Shown here piece after piece: positions 1 to 10,306 of a DNA stretch of 64,000 nt; position 1 is the stretch's first letter, and every line of letters starts with the position of its first letter. The notes beneath the pieces are model-generated. The model saw only the letters and a program-made list of their open reading frames with translations, did not search any database and was not told the DNA's origin. The stretch is from Xenophilus aerolatus (lineage in GTDB: Bacteria; Pseudomonadota; Gammaproteobacteria; Burkholderiales; Burkholderiaceae_C): assembly GCA_029968055.1 (NCBI GenBank), contig JASCNX010000001.1, forward strand, positions 806,001 to 870,000, in the 5' to 3' direction. The position numbers were made by a program, and so were the translations under genes.

Positions 1-1
1 G

Positions 2-1354
<1,353 letters not shown>

Positions 1355-1430
1355 GCTGCGTCAGAAGGCGCGGGAATCTAGCGATTTATCCTTTCAAGAA
1401 AATTTCATGAAGATCGGCAAGTAGTTGATA

Positions 1431-1472
1431 GAAAAGGGATTTGATGGAGAATATCTTCTCAATAATCTTTTC
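1431..1472. promoter_or_regulatory. Extended dyad just upstream of the HipA-like gene, candidate operator
   Basis: In an AT-rich stretch, GAAAAG (1431-1436) pairs with CTTTTC (1467-1472) and GAGAA with TTCTC around a TATC centre, with partial ATT/AAT pairing between. The dyad ends six bases before the chosen ATG. The downstream protein carries an N-terminal helix-turn-helix, so an autoregulatory operator is a reasonable inference. No consensus is known to me. Confidence 0.4.
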
Positions 1473-1478
1473 AGACTC

Positions 1479-2861
1479 ATGCCGGCCGCTACCGTTTCCG
1501 TGGACACGCTTCGCCAGCGCCTGGGCGTCCAGGCGCCCGTCGGTGCCGCCGAGCTGGCCTCAGTGCTCGGCGTCAGCGTGCCGACGGTGCATCGCCTGCT
1601 GGGGCGGCTGGCGCCGGACGAGTTGGTCACGGCGGGGCGCGCACGTCGCACCCGCTATGGCCTGTCGCGGGCCCTGCGCGGCGGGCCGACCCGCCTGCCT
1701 GTCCATGCGGTCGACGCTGACGGGCGCCTCCAGGTCCTGAGCGCGCTGAAGCCGCTGCGGCCCGAAGGCCATTGGCTGGACTTGTCCGGCACGGATTGGC
1801 CGGTGCCCGACGATGCGACCGATGGCTGGTGGCCCGGCCTGCCATATCCGCTGCAGCAGATGCGCCCGCAGGGCTACATGGGCCGGCAGTTCGCGCGCGC
1901 CGAGCATCGCCGCCTCCAGGTGCCCGCCGATGTGGCGCGCTGGAGCGACGACGACGCGCTCTTTGCCATGAGCCAGGCCGGCAGCGACCTCAGCGGCAAC
2001 CTCATCGTCGGCGAGGCCGCCACCGAGCTGTGGCTCGCCGAGCGCGCGGCGGGCGTCGAGCCGGTACCGCCGGGCAGTCTGCCAGCGCACTACCTTGACC
2101 AGGCGGAGCTCGCGGTGTCCGCCGGCGTGGCCGGTTCCAGCGCGGCGGGCGAGTTCCCCAAGTTCACGGCGCGGCGCGACCTCGACGGCGCGGCGACGCC
2201 ACACGTCATCGTCAAGTTCTCTGGCGCAGAGAATTCCGCCACGGTGCGGCGCTGGTCCGACCTGCTCGTTTGCGAGCACCTGGCGCTCGCTCATGTCGGG
2301 ACGCTGTCCGGCCTTCGCGCGGCCCGCAGCCGGGTGCTGGAGGCGGGGGGGCGCACCTTCCTCGAAGTCGAGCGTTTCGACCGCCACGGTGAGGCCGGCC
2401 GCAGCCCGCTGGTGGCGCTGGACGTCGCCAATGCCGCGTTCATCGGCAGTCCGAGCGCCGACTGGCCTCTGTTGCTGGCACGTCTGGGCGCCCTCGGCCT
2501 GGTCGACGACGATACGCAAGCAGCCGTGCAGCGCCTCTGGTGGTTCGGCCGCCTGATCGCCAACACCGACATGCATACCGGCAACCTGGCCTTCGTGCCC
2601 GTCGCCGGCCGGCTGCAGCTGGCGCCGGCCTACGACATGCTGCCCATGCGCTTCGCCCCGCTGCCCGGTGGCGAACTGCCCGCGCGCGGGGTCGAACTGG
2701 CGCTGCCCGCGCCGGCCCAGCGCGCGGCTTGGCTGGAGGCGTGCACCGCTGCGCTCGGGTTCTGGCGCGAGGCCGCCGGCGACGCGCGCATCGGCGATGC
2801 CTTCCGTGCCGTATGCGCCGAGCACGCGGCCGCGCTGACTCGCCTGCAGGATCGGGCATGA
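1479..2861 (+). CDS. yjjJ: HipA family kinase-like protein of the YjjJ type, with fused N-terminal HTH
   Basis: About 460 residues. Residues 1-60 form a winged or lambda-like helix-turn-helix (LASVLGVSVPTVHRLLGRL). The rest is a HipA-like Ser/Thr kinase fold: the family phrase EFPKFTARRD, an ATP-binding Lys in HVIVKFSGAENS, the catalytic loop NTDMHTGN (Asp and Asn present) and the metal-binding YDMLP. No separate hipB-like antitoxin gene adjoins it, which fits YjjJ, where the DNA-binding part is fused to the kinase. HipA kinases can arrest growth by phosphorylating tRNA synthetases; the substrate here is unknown. ATG 1479 was chosen because family similarity begins there. A TTG at 1425 would add 18 residues encoded by atypical AT-rich sequence. 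No clear Shine-Dalgarno precedes 1479, so the mRNA may be nearly leaderless. Confidence 0.82.
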   Translation: MPAATVSVDTLRQRLGVQAPVGAAELASVLGVSVPTVHRLLGRLAPDELVTAGRARRTRYGLSRALRGGPTRLPVHAVDADGRLQVLSALKPLRPEGHWLDLSGTDWPVPDDATDGWWPGLPYPLQQMRPQGYMGRQFARAEHRRLQVPADVARWSDDDALFAMSQAGSDLSGNLIVGEAATELWLAERAAGVEPVPPGSLPAHYLDQAELAVSAGVAGSSAAGEFPKFTARRDLDGAATPHVIVKFSGAENSATVRRWSDLLVCEHLALAHVGTLSGLRAARSRVLEAGGRTFLEVERFDRHGEAGRSPLVALDVANAAFIGSPSADWPLLLARLGALGLVDDDTQAAVQRLWWFGRLIANTDMHTGNLAFVPVAGRLQLAPAYDMLPMRFAPLPGGELPARGVELALPAPAQRAAWLEACTAALGFWREAAGDARIGDAFRAVCAEHAAALTRLQDRA

Positions 2862-2911
2862 CGCCGGCCCGCAACGCGGCGGGCACTGCTCTTGCACAAT
2901 CCCGATCCGCC

Positions 2912-3982
2912 ATGAAAGCCCTGCGCCTCTATGCCGGCCCTGCCGCGCGCGCCCACATTGCCGAACACGGCCTGTCGCCGGCCGACGTGCGGGTCATCCC
3001 CGGCGCGGCAGGCGGGCCCAAGGGCCTAATCCTCGGCCCGCTCGACCGCTTTCTCTTCGGCGAATGGCTGCCGCAGTCCAGCCAGCCGGTGGACTTCGTG
3101 GGTGCATCGATCGGCGCCTGGCGCCTGGCCACCGCTTGCCTCGACGATCCCGCCGAGGCTTTCGCCCGCTTCGAGCGCGACTACGTGCAGCAACGCTTCG
3201 ACACGCCGAAGGGCGGCAAGCGCATGGGCGCGGCCGAGGTCAGCGCCAATTTCGCGCGCAGCCTCGACGGCTTCTTCGGTGGCCGAGCCGGCGAGGTGCT
3301 GGCCCACCCGCGCTACCGGCTCCATATCGTGACCGCCCGCGGACGCCACATCCTGGGCCGCGAGGGCAGTGCGCGCACGGTGGCGGGCTATCTGGGCGCG
3401 TTCGCCAGCAACAGCGTGAGCCGCCGCAGCCTGGGCGCATGGCTGGAGCGCTGCGTGTTCTCCACGCCGGGTTCGGTCCTGCCGTTCGACACCCTGGATT
3501 TCCGCACGCGCCGGGTCGAGCTGGTGGAAGGCAATTTCCAGCCCGCGCTGCAGGCGTCGTGCTCGATCCCCTTCGTGCTGCAGGCGGTGCACGACATTCC
3601 CGGTGGCCCACCCGGCGCCTACTGGGACGGCGGCATCACCGACTACCACCTGCACCTGAAGTACAGCAACGCCGACGGCATCGTGCTGTACCCGCACTTC
3701 CAGAAGGCCGTGGTGCCGGGCTGGCTGGACAAGGGACTCAAGTGGCGGCACCGCGCCTCGTCGTTCCTGGACCGGATGGTCGTCGTTGCGCCCGACCCCG
3801 ACTGGGTGCGCACGCTGCCGCGCGGCAAGCTGCCCGACCGCACCGATTTCACCGGCTACGCCGGCGACGGCAACGCGCGCATCGCGGCCTGGACCACCGC
3901 GGTGGGCGAGGCGGGGCGGCTGGCCGACGAGTGGGCCGAATGGCTGCACCGCCCCGATCCCGCTCGCGTGGCGCCGCTGTGA
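2912..3982 (+). CDS. Patatin-like phospholipase family protein
   Basis: 356 residues with the patatin signature: a glycine-rich oxyanion loop GGPKG, the nucleophile elbow GASIGAWR (G-x-S-x-G) and the catalytic Asp in WDGGITDYH. It should be a serine acyl hydrolase acting on lipid esters; no signal peptide is evident, so cytoplasmic or peripheral. ATG 2912 gives the usual family start MKALRLYAGPAARAHI. An earlier in-frame ATG at 2858 overlaps the stop of the HipA-like gene (ATGA) and would add 18 non-conserved residues, but that overlap suggests the two genes are co-transcribed. The substrate is unknown. Confidence 0.88.
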   Translation: MKALRLYAGPAARAHIAEHGLSPADVRVIPGAAGGPKGLILGPLDRFLFGEWLPQSSQPVDFVGASIGAWRLATACLDDPAEAFARFERDYVQQRFDTPKGGKRMGAAEVSANFARSLDGFFGGRAGEVLAHPRYRLHIVTARGRHILGREGSARTVAGYLGAFASNSVSRRSLGAWLERCVFSTPGSVLPFDTLDFRTRRVELVEGNFQPALQASCSIPFVLQAVHDIPGGPPGAYWDGGITDYHLHLKYSNADGIVLYPHFQKAVVPGWLDKGLKWRHRASSFLDRMVVVAPDPDWVRTLPRGKLPDRTDFTGYAGDGNARIAAWTTAVGEAGRLADEWAEWLHRPDPARVAPL

Positions 3983-4010
3983 ATTGCCGGGCCTGGGCTG
4001 GCCGCTGCGC

Positions 4011-5147
4011 TCACATGGCGCTTTCCAGCATCTCCCGGTAGTCCTCGCGCGAGGCCAGGCGCGGGTTGGTCTTGTGGCAGTGGTCGGCCATCGCGCCGTC
4101 GATGATCTTGTCGAACATCGCGGGCGTGACGCCCACCTCGGCCAGGCCCTTGGGCAGGCCCAGGCGGGCGTTCATGTCGCGAATCGCTTCTCCGATGTCG
4201 CCGGGCTGGTCGAGGTGCATGGCGCGCGCCATGCGCTGCAGGCGCAGCTCCTTCTGCACCGACTCGGCGCCGGCATTGAAGCGGATCACCGCCGGCAGGA
4301 AGAGGGCGTTGAGCGTGCCATGGTGCAGTCGCGGGTCGACGCCACCCAGGCTGTGGCTGAGGCTGTGTACGCAGCCCAGCCCTTTCTGGAAAGCCATCGC
4401 GCCTTGCATCGAGGCGCTCATGAGGTTCAACCGCGCCTCGCGGTCGCTGCCGTCCTGGGTGGCGCGCTCGATGTGGCCCCAGGCGCGCTCCAGGCCGTCG
4501 AGCGCGATGCCGTCGGCGGGGGGGTTGAAGGCGGCCGCCATGAAGGTTTCCATGCAGTGCGCGATCGCATCCATGCCGGTCGCGGCCGTGAGCCTGGGCG
4601 GCAGCCCGAGCGTGAGCTCCGGGTCGCAGATGGCGGCCTTGGGCATGAGGAACCAGCTGTGGAAGCCGAGCTTGCGGTGGTCGTCGACGATGACGATGGC
4701 CCCGCGTGCCACTTCGCTGCCGGTGCCGGCGGTGGTGGGCACGGCAATCAGCGGCGCCACGGCATCGGTGATCTTCGGCGAGCCGCCCTCGATGGTGGCG
4801 TAGGTCTTGAGCGGCCCCTCGTGCGTGGCGGCGATGGCCACGCCCTTGGCGCAGTCGATGGCCGAGCCGCCGCCGACGGCGATCAGGCCATTGCAATGGC
4901 CGCTGCGGTACAGCGCGACAGCGGCGCGCACGGCCGCCTCAGTGGGGTTGGAAGGCGTGTCGTCGAACACGGTGTATTCCAGGTCGCCCAGCGCATCGAG
5001 TGCCTTCTGCAGGATGCCGGCGGCGCGCACGCCCTTGTCGGTCACGACCAGTGGCCGCGTGATGCCGATGCGCACGCATTCGTCGGCCAGGAGGCGGACG
5101 GCGCCGAAATCGAACTGGATCTGCGTGAGGTATTGGATGAGGGCCAT
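4011..5147 (-). CDS. Iron-containing alcohol dehydrogenase
   Basis: 378 residues, normal for group III NAD(P)-dependent Fe-alcohol dehydrogenases. Visible motifs are the dinucleotide loop GGGSAIDCAKG, PTTAGTGSEV, and metal ligands in MDAIAHCME, HSLSHSLGG and HHGTLNA. The substrate could be a short alcohol, 4-hydroxybutyrate or lactaldehyde, and sequence inspection does not decide. The start is the ATG at 5147; the frame stays open upstream, but that is antisense to the esterase gene. It is divergent from the esterase across 78 bases and converges with the patatin gene. Confidence 0.93.
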   Translation of the reverse strand: MALIQYLTQIQFDFGAVRLLADECVRIGITRPLVVTDKGVRAAGILQKALDALGDLEYTVFDDTPSNPTEAAVRAAVALYRSGHCNGLIAVGGGSAIDCAKGVAIAATHEGPLKTYATIEGGSPKITDAVAPLIAVPTTAGTGSEVARGAIVIVDDHRKLGFHSWFLMPKAAICDPELTLGLPPRLTAATGMDAIAHCMETFMAAAFNPPADGIALDGLERAWGHIERATQDGSDREARLNLMSASMQGAMAFQKGLGCVHSLSHSLGGVDPRLHHGTLNALFLPAVIRFNAGAESVQKELRLQRMARAMHLDQPGDIGEAIRDMNARLGLPKGLAEVGVTPAMFDKIIDGAMADHCHKTNPRLASREDYREMLESAM

Positions 5148-5225
5148 GGAGCAGGAGAGGGCAACGATAGGATGCGGGGAGCCTAACAAAGAGGACGACG
5201 CTGTGACCATCCCGAGAAACCTTGC

Positions 5226-6170
5226 ATGGCGCCGCACACGGGCCTGACCCCGCGCATGGCCGGCGTGGTCGAGCGCATGGCTCGCGCCAGGCAGCCCCCG
5301 CTGGACGCGCTCACGCCCGAGGCGGCGAAGGCGGCCTACGAGAAGGGCGCCGGCGTGCTGGAGGTGCCCAAGCCCGTGCTCGCGCGCGTCCAAGACTTCA
5401 CCGTCCCCGCGCGCGACGGGGCCGCGCTGGCGGCACGTCTGTATGCGCCGTCGCACGACGCGCTGCCCGTGCTGCTGTACTTCCATGGCGGCGGCTTCAC
5501 GGTCGGCAGCATCGCCACGCATGACACGCTGTGCCGCGTGCTGGCAGCGCAAGCGGGCTGCGCGGTCGTGTCGCTCGACTACCGGCTTGCGCCGGCGCAT
5601 CGCTTTCCCACCGCGGTGCACGACGCCTGGGACGCCGTGCAATTCCTGCATCGGAGCGGGGCCGCAGAACTCGCTCTCGACACCGGCCGCCTCGCGCTGG
5701 GCGGCGACAGCGCTGGCGGCACGCTGGCGGCGGTGTGTGCCATCCTGGCGCGCGATGCGGGTGTGCCTGTGGCGCTTCAGATGCTGTTCTACCCAGGCAC
5801 CAGCGCGCGGCAGGACACCGACTCGTACCGTCGTTTCGCCGATGGCCCGGTGCTCACTGCGGCCTTGGTGCGCTGGTTCTTCTCGCACTACGTCGACGAG
5901 GCCGATCGCGAGGACTGGCGCTTCGCGCCGCTCAACGCCGAGGACGTGGAAGGCGTCGCGCCCGCCTGGATCGGCCTCGCCGAATGCGACCCTGCCGTCG
6001 ATGACGGCGTGGCCTATGCCGACAAGCTGCGTCTGGCGGGCGTGCCGGTCGACCTGGAGATCTACCGCGGCGTGGTGCACGAGTTCCTGAAAATGGGGCG
6101 CGCGATCCCCGAAGCCCAAGCCGCGCAGACCGATGCGGCGCGGGCGCTGCGCGAGGCTTTCAGCCGCTGA
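5226..6170 (+). CDS. Alpha/beta hydrolase of the hormone-sensitive lipase (HSL) group
   Basis: 314 residues. HGGGF forms the oxyanion hole and GDSAGG holds the nucleophile Ser, with catalytic Asp in ECDPAVDDG and catalytic His in VVHEF, the order typical of bacterial HSL-type esterases. No signal peptide is seen. It likely hydrolyses short to medium acyl esters in the cytoplasm. The 78-base gap to the divergent alcohol dehydrogenase must hold both promoters, so joint control and a shared ester/alcohol substrate are possible but unproven. Confidence 0.92.
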   Translation: MAPHTGLTPRMAGVVERMARARQPPLDALTPEAAKAAYEKGAGVLEVPKPVLARVQDFTVPARDGAALAARLYAPSHDALPVLLYFHGGGFTVGSIATHDTLCRVLAAQAGCAVVSLDYRLAPAHRFPTAVHDAWDAVQFLHRSGAAELALDTGRLALGGDSAGGTLAAVCAILARDAGVPVALQMLFYPGTSARQDTDSYRRFADGPVLTAALVRWFFSHYVDEADREDWRFAPLNAEDVEGVAPAWIGLAECDPAVDDGVAYADKLRLAGVPVDLEIYRGVVHEFLKMGRAIPEAQAAQTDAARALREAFSR

Positions 6171-6177
6171 GCGCACC

Positions 6178-6199
6178 CCGGCCGGTCCAGACCGGCCGG
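6178..6199. terminator. GC-rich hairpin after the esterase gene
   Basis: CCGGCCGGT and ACCGGCCGG form a perfect 9-bp stem with a 4-base loop eight bases after the esterase stop. No T-tract follows on either strand, so it may mark the 3' end or stabilise the mRNA instead of terminating on its own. Confidence 0.4.
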
Positions 6200-6290
6200 C
6201 TGACGCACATGCGCCAACGGCAGCGGCGCACGCGGGCTATCCTCGCCCGCTTCCTTCCGCCCCAGAGACAAGACCTCAGAAAGGCCCGCC

Positions 6291-7151
6291 ATGCAACGCT
6301 CGGACTTCCGCTTCTTCCACCGCCTGCGTGTGCGCTGGGCCGAGGTGGACATGCAGAAGATCGTCTTCAACGCCCACTACCTCATGTACTTCGACACCGC
6401 GATCGCCGACTACTGGCGCGCGCTGGCGCTGCCCTACGAAGAGGCGATGCACGCCCTCGAGGGCGACCTGTACGTGCGCAAGGCGACGGTCGACTTCCAG
6501 GCCTCGGCGCGGGTGGACGACCTGCTCGACGTGGGCATGAAGTGCACCCGCATCGGCAACTCGTCGATGGCCTTCACCGGCGGGCTGTTCCGCCAGAACG
6601 AGTTCCTGGTGGGCTGCGAGCTGGTCTACGTGTTCGCCGATCCGGCGACGCAGACCTCGCGGCCCGTGCCGCAGGCGCTGCGCGACATCCTGGCGGGCTA
6701 CGAGGCCGGTGAGACCATGATCGAGGTCGTGACCGGCGGCTGGGACGCCCTGGGCGAGGGCGCCAGCGCCCTGCGTCGGCAGGTCTTCATCGAGGAACAG
6801 CAGATCCCGAAGGAACTGGAATGGGACGAGCACGATGCCGTGGTGACCCACGCCGTGGCCCGCAACCGCCTTGGCCAGGTCGTCGCCACCGGCCGCCTGC
6901 TGCCGGGCGAGGGCGGCGTGGCCCGCATCGGCCGCATGGCCGTGCACCGTGTGCTGCGCGGCGAAGGCCATGGCGAGGCGGTGCTGCGTGCACTGGAGGA
7001 CGTGGCTCGCGCACGCGGCGACCGGGCCGTCGCCCTGCATGCCCAGCGCAGCGCCGAGCGTTTTTACGCCCGCATCGGCTATGCGCCGGTGGGCGAGCCC
7101 TTCGAGGAAGCGGGCATCCCGCACATCGAGATGGAGCGCGCCCTGCGCTGA
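6291..7151 (+). CDS. Fusion: YbgC/FadM-type acyl-CoA thioesterase plus GNAT acetyltransferase
   Basis: 286 residues in two domains. Residues 1-135 are a hot-dog thioesterase of the 4HBT group, with the YbgC-like active-site phrase VDMQKIVFNAHYLMYFD. Residues about 145-286 are a GNAT N-acetyltransferase resembling ElaA-like proteins (VFIEEQQIPKELEWDEHD, acetyl-CoA-binding region RMAVHRVLRGEGHGEAVL, then AERFYARIGYAPVG). The two folds usually occur as separate proteins, and the frame is continuous through the linker. Thioester cleavage and acyl transfer both use CoA thioesters, so one chain could handle a shared acyl-CoA. The acetyl acceptor is unknown. Confidence 0.88.
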   Translation: MQRSDFRFFHRLRVRWAEVDMQKIVFNAHYLMYFDTAIADYWRALALPYEEAMHALEGDLYVRKATVDFQASARVDDLLDVGMKCTRIGNSSMAFTGGLFRQNEFLVGCELVYVFADPATQTSRPVPQALRDILAGYEAGETMIEVVTGGWDALGEGASALRRQVFIEEQQIPKELEWDEHDAVVTHAVARNRLGQVVATGRLLPGEGGVARIGRMAVHRVLRGEGHGEAVLRALEDVARARGDRAVALHAQRSAERFYARIGYAPVGEPFEEAGIPHIEMERALR

Positions 7152-7211
7152 GGATGCGTTGCTCCTGGCTGGGAGCCGCCCGCCTGCTTGGCGCGGACTC
7201 GGCGGTGTGGC

Positions 7212-8087
7212 TCAGTAGCGGTTCGGCGGGTCCGGGACGTAGCCGAAGCTGGAACCCGGAAAGGGTGAGGGCCGGCGCGGAGGCGGCGATGGGATGATGC
7301 CAGCCGCCACGAGGTTTTCGCGGCCGTCGTAGCGGATGCGCACCAGTTCGTCGGGCGAACGGCTGGCACGCTCGAACTGCGTATGGCCGACGTAGGAGGT
7401 CTCGCGCCGGCCATGCCCGGTGCCCAGGCTGGGCGATGCGGGCGCCACCGACTTCGCAGCGGCATCCGCCGATCCCATGGGCGCCGGCGACTCCGCCGCC
7501 GGTGGCGCCGCCTCGGCACGTCGCTCGCGCTCGTCACCGGCGTGGTCGGTTGACCCGGGCCGGCGCGCCACCGGCGGCGCCCACTGCGGGACGGGTGCTG
7601 CGCGCTCGCGAAACACCGCGACGCCGATCACGCCGACGTCGTCGGGGCGGCCGGTGCGGCTGGCGTAGGAATTGGCCTGGGCCGTGAACTCGAAGGCCGC
7701 CACCTGCGCGTCGCTCTTGCGCCAGCCGGTGATGTCGGCGCGCTCGCCGGCATCGAGCACGTAGCCGTTCTGCGCCAGCGCGGCGGTCTCGCCGCTCACC
7801 ACATTGACGCCGTCGACCGACATCACGGCCATGAGGCGCCCGCCCTGGGTGTTGCGCACGCGGATGGCGTAGCGCGCGCCGGGCATGCCGGCCACCCAGT
7901 ACTCGCCGCCGTGCCGGTACACAGGAAGCTCGCGGCCGCTGCTGCGGTCCACGATGCTCACCTGGATCAGGGCGCCGAGCCGGCTGTCGGGTGGCGGCGG
8001 CACGGTGTGCGCACCGGCGGCGCTGGTGGCCAGGGCCGCCAGGCCGAGGCATGCGGCTAGCGCGGTGTCGAAGGTTCTGCGGTTCAT
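7212..8087 (-). CDS. Secreted protein of unknown function
   Basis: 291 residues that I do not recognise. It begins with a Sec signal peptide (MNRRTF, then an Ala/Leu-rich core ending ATSAAGAH). A roughly 130-residue folded region follows with an RDG-like beta pattern (VDRSSGRELPVYRHGGEYWV; YAIRVRNTQGGRLMAVMSV). A long Pro/Ala-rich linker and a short C-terminal segment ending in YVPDPPNRY complete it. The N-terminal part looks like a beta-sandwich that might be an envelope accessory. AGGAC lies just upstream of the ATG. It is convergent with the thioesterase fusion gene. Confidence 0.7.
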   Translation of the reverse strand: MNRRTFDTALAACLGLAALATSAAGAHTVPPPPDSRLGALIQVSIVDRSSGRELPVYRHGGEYWVAGMPGARYAIRVRNTQGGRLMAVMSVDGVNVVSGETAALAQNGYVLDAGERADITGWRKSDAQVAAFEFTAQANSYASRTGRPDDVGVIGVAVFRERAAPVPQWAPPVARRPGSTDHAGDERERRAEAAPPAAESPAPMGSADAAAKSVAPASPSLGTGHGRRETSYVGHTQFERASRSPDELVRIRYDGRENLVAAGIIPSPPPRRPSPFPGSSFGYVPDPPNRY

Positions 8088-8158
8088 GGTCCTGTCCTCT
8101 TGCATCGGGTGGTCGATGCGCGTTCTACGGCGCAGCCGCAGGAACGGGGTCAGGCGCA

Positions 8159-8187
8159 ATCAAAAATTTCGCCGCCGGGAAATTGAT
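8159..8187. promoter_or_regulatory. AT-rich dyad between ygfZ and the secreted-protein gene
   Basis: The 172-base gap 8088-8259 holds an imperfect inverted repeat: an ATCA/AATTTC block and a GAAATTGAT block around GCCGCCGG. It lies about 75-100 bases upstream of the secreted-protein start. It may be part of that gene's promoter or an operator. Nothing else is evident in the gap. Confidence 0.25.
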
Positions 8188-8259
8188 GACTGCTCGCACA
8201 TGTGAGGGCGCTCGTTGCAGGCCCTCTTGGCCCGCAAAACGGCGCCCTACGCGACGGGC

Positions 8260-9198
8260 TCAGATGTCGTCGCGCAGCGGGTAGGGCAGGGGTTCGATCG
8301 TCAGCGCCGGCCCGTCGGCAGCCCCGGCGTGCAGGCTGCCCGACTCGAGCGCGGCAATTTGCATCGACACCATCGCCGCCCAGCCGCCACCAGGCGCAGC
8401 TGCCGCCTGCGCCACGATGCCGACGGGCTGCTCGGCGTCCCCGGCTGCGAACACCTCCTGGCCGGCAGCCAGCGGCGCGTCTGCCCGTACCAGGTAGGCG
8501 CGGCGCTTGAGGGTGCCCCGGAACTGGCTGCGTGCCACCACCTCCTGGCCGGGGTAGCAGCCCTTCTTGAAGTTCACGCCGCCCACCGATTCGTAGTTCA
8601 GCATCTGCGGGACGAACGCGTCGACCACGGGCGTGCTGATGGTCACGACGCCGCTGCGCACCTCGCACCAGGCCCAGGTCGCAGTATCGAGCGGCTCGCC
8701 CTGCGGTGCGGGCGCGGCGGCCGGACCGATCCACAGGGCGCGCGGCACGCCATCGGCCGGGTAGAGCGCGACGGCGTGGGCCTCGCCCAGCGCCGTGCAG
8801 CGCCAGGGCAGGGCGCCGGCATCGACGTCGTTGGCGGCCAGGGCCGCACCGGCCAGGCCGCGCACGGCGACCTCGGCGCTGGCGTCGCTCAGCTTGACCT
8901 TGGCGCGCAGCACGTACATGGACAGCCGCTTGAGCGTGGCGGCCAGCAGGTCGCGGCTGCACACGAGCAGGATGAGCTCGGGTGCGGCGCGCAGCCCGAT
9001 GAAGCTGGCGATCATGCGGCCCTTGGGCGTGCACAGCGCCGCCAGCCGGGCATCGTGGGCGTCCATCAGCACGAAATCCTGGGTCAACTGGCCGTGCAGG
9101 AAGGCCGCGGCATCGGGGCCTTCGGCGCGGATGACGCCAAGGGTTTCGAGCATGGGCGTCACGCCCTGCAACAGGGAACTTGAAAGGGGCGCAGTCAT
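8260..9198 (-). CDS. ygfZ: YgfZ/GcvT domain protein, folate-binding Fe-S cluster maturation factor
   Basis: 312 residues with the diagnostic KGCYPGQEVVARSQFRG motif (K-G-C-x-x-G-Q-E), the conserved Cys region of YgfZ/CAF17 proteins. The N-terminal half has AFLHGQLTQDF and LCTPKGRMIASF, as in the aminomethyltransferase-like fold. The family uses tetrahydrofolate in repair or insertion of certain 4Fe-4S clusters, for example in MiaB. The start is the ATG at 9198. It is divergent from mltG, a common arrangement in this bacterial group. Confidence 0.93.
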   Translation of the reverse strand: MTAPLSSSLLQGVTPMLETLGVIRAEGPDAAAFLHGQLTQDFVLMDAHDARLAALCTPKGRMIASFIGLRAAPELILLVCSRDLLAATLKRLSMYVLRAKVKLSDASAEVAVRGLAGAALAANDVDAGALPWRCTALGEAHAVALYPADGVPRALWIGPAAAPAPQGEPLDTATWAWCEVRSGVVTISTPVVDAFVPQMLNYESVGGVNFKKGCYPGQEVVARSQFRGTLKRRAYLVRADAPLAAGQEVFAAGDAEQPVGIVAQAAAAPGGGWAAMVSMQIAALESGSLHAGAADGPALTIEPLPYPLRDDI

Positions 9199-9300
9199 CG
9201 CTGAATTATCATGGGCCGCTCCGGTCCACAGGCCCTGCAGGGCTTCCCGTCCGGCCGCCGGATACCCCGCTTTTTTGCCCGCCCGACACCGCCTGCCGCC

Positions 9301-10296
9301 GTGCGACGTTTCTTCCTCACGATCTTCCTGCTTGCCGCGCTGTGCGTGCTCGGTGCCGGCGCCGCGGCGCTGTGGTGGCTGCACCAGCCGCTGAAGCTGC
9401 CCGCCCCCAGCGTCGACCTCTCGGTCGAGCCCGGCACCACGCCGCGCGGCGTGGCGCAGGCGGTGGCCGACACCGGCACGGCCGTCAACCCGCAGCTGCT
9501 GTACTGGTGGTTCCGCTTCTCGGGGCAGGACAGGCAGATCCGTGCGGGCAGTTATGAGCTCGACCGGGGCATGACGCCACGCACCCTGCTGGCCGTGCTG
9601 GTGCGCGGTGAGGAAGCCACCCGCAGCGTGGTCCTCGTCGAGGGCTGGAATATCCGCCAGGTGCGCGCGGCGCTGGCCAAGGCCGACATGCTCAAGCCCG
9701 ACTCCGCCGGCTTGAGCGACGAGCAGCTGATGGAGCGCATCGGGCGGCCCGGCGTGCATCCGGAAGGGCGCTTTTTCCCCGACACGTACACCTACTCGAA
9801 GAACTCCAGCGACGTCGCCCTGCTCCAGCGCGCCATGCGCGCGATGGACAAGAAGCTCGAGGCCGCATGGGCCGCACGCGCCAGCGACCTGCCGCTGAAG
9901 TCGGCCGACGAGGCGCTCATTCTGGCGAGCATCGTCGAGAAAGAGACCGGCAAGGCCAACGACCGGGCCGAGGTGGCGGCCGTGTTCGTCAACCGGCTGC
10001 GCATCGGCATGCCGCTGCAGACCGATCCGACGGTGATCTATGGCTTGGGCGCGGCCTTCGACGGCAACCTGCGCAAACGCGACCTGCAGGCCGACACGCC
10101 CTGGAACACCTACACGCGCGCCGGCCTGCCGCCGACGCCGATCGCCATGCCCGGCAAGGCGGCGCTCCTGGCCGCGGTGCAGCCGGCACGCAGCCGCTCG
10201 CTCTACTTCGTGGCGCGCGGCGACGGCACCAGCCAATTCAGCGAATCGCTCGACGCGCACAACCGTGCCGTCAACAAGTACCAGCGGGGCCAGTGA
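9301..10296 (+). CDS. mltG: Endolytic murein transglycosylase MltG
   Basis: 331 residues from the GTG at 9301. One N-terminal membrane anchor ([21 protein letters not shown]) is followed by a LysM-like and YceG domain. The catalytic Glu lies in ASIVEKETG, with [21 protein letters not shown] further on. MltG cuts nascent glycan strands in the periplasm and releases them from the membrane. An ATG at 9211 would add 30 residues before the anchor; the GTG is preferred because it puts the anchor at the N-terminus. It heads the mltG-tmk-holB-pilZ run. Confidence 0.95.
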   Translation: MRRFFLTIFLLAALCVLGAGAAALWWLHQPLKLPAPSVDLSVEPGTTPRGVAQAVADTGTAVNPQLLYWWFRFSGQDRQIRAGSYELDRGMTPRTLLAVLVRGEEATRSVVLVEGWNIRQVRAALAKADMLKPDSAGLSDEQLMERIGRPGVHPEGRFFPDTYTYSKNSSDVALLQRAMRAMDKKLEAAWAARASDLPLKSADEALILASIVEKETGKANDRAEVAAVFVNRLRIGMPLQTDPTVIYGLGAAFDGNLRKRDLQADTPWNTYTRAGLPPTPIAMPGKAALLAAVQPARSRSLYFVARGDGTSQFSESLDAHNRAVNKYQRGQ

Positions 10297-10306
10297 GCCA
10301 CACGCC

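Noticed and set aside
1425-1478. N-terminal extension of the HipA-like protein from a TTG
   Set aside because: The extra 18 codons are AT-rich, unlike the gene, and coincide with the dyad. The family-like sequence begins at the ATG at 1479.
4011-6176. A 721-codon minus-strand frame that would extend the alcohol dehydrogenase N-terminally
   Set aside because: The upstream 340 codons are antisense to the esterase gene, which has an intact catalytic triad. Family similarity begins at the ATG at 5147.
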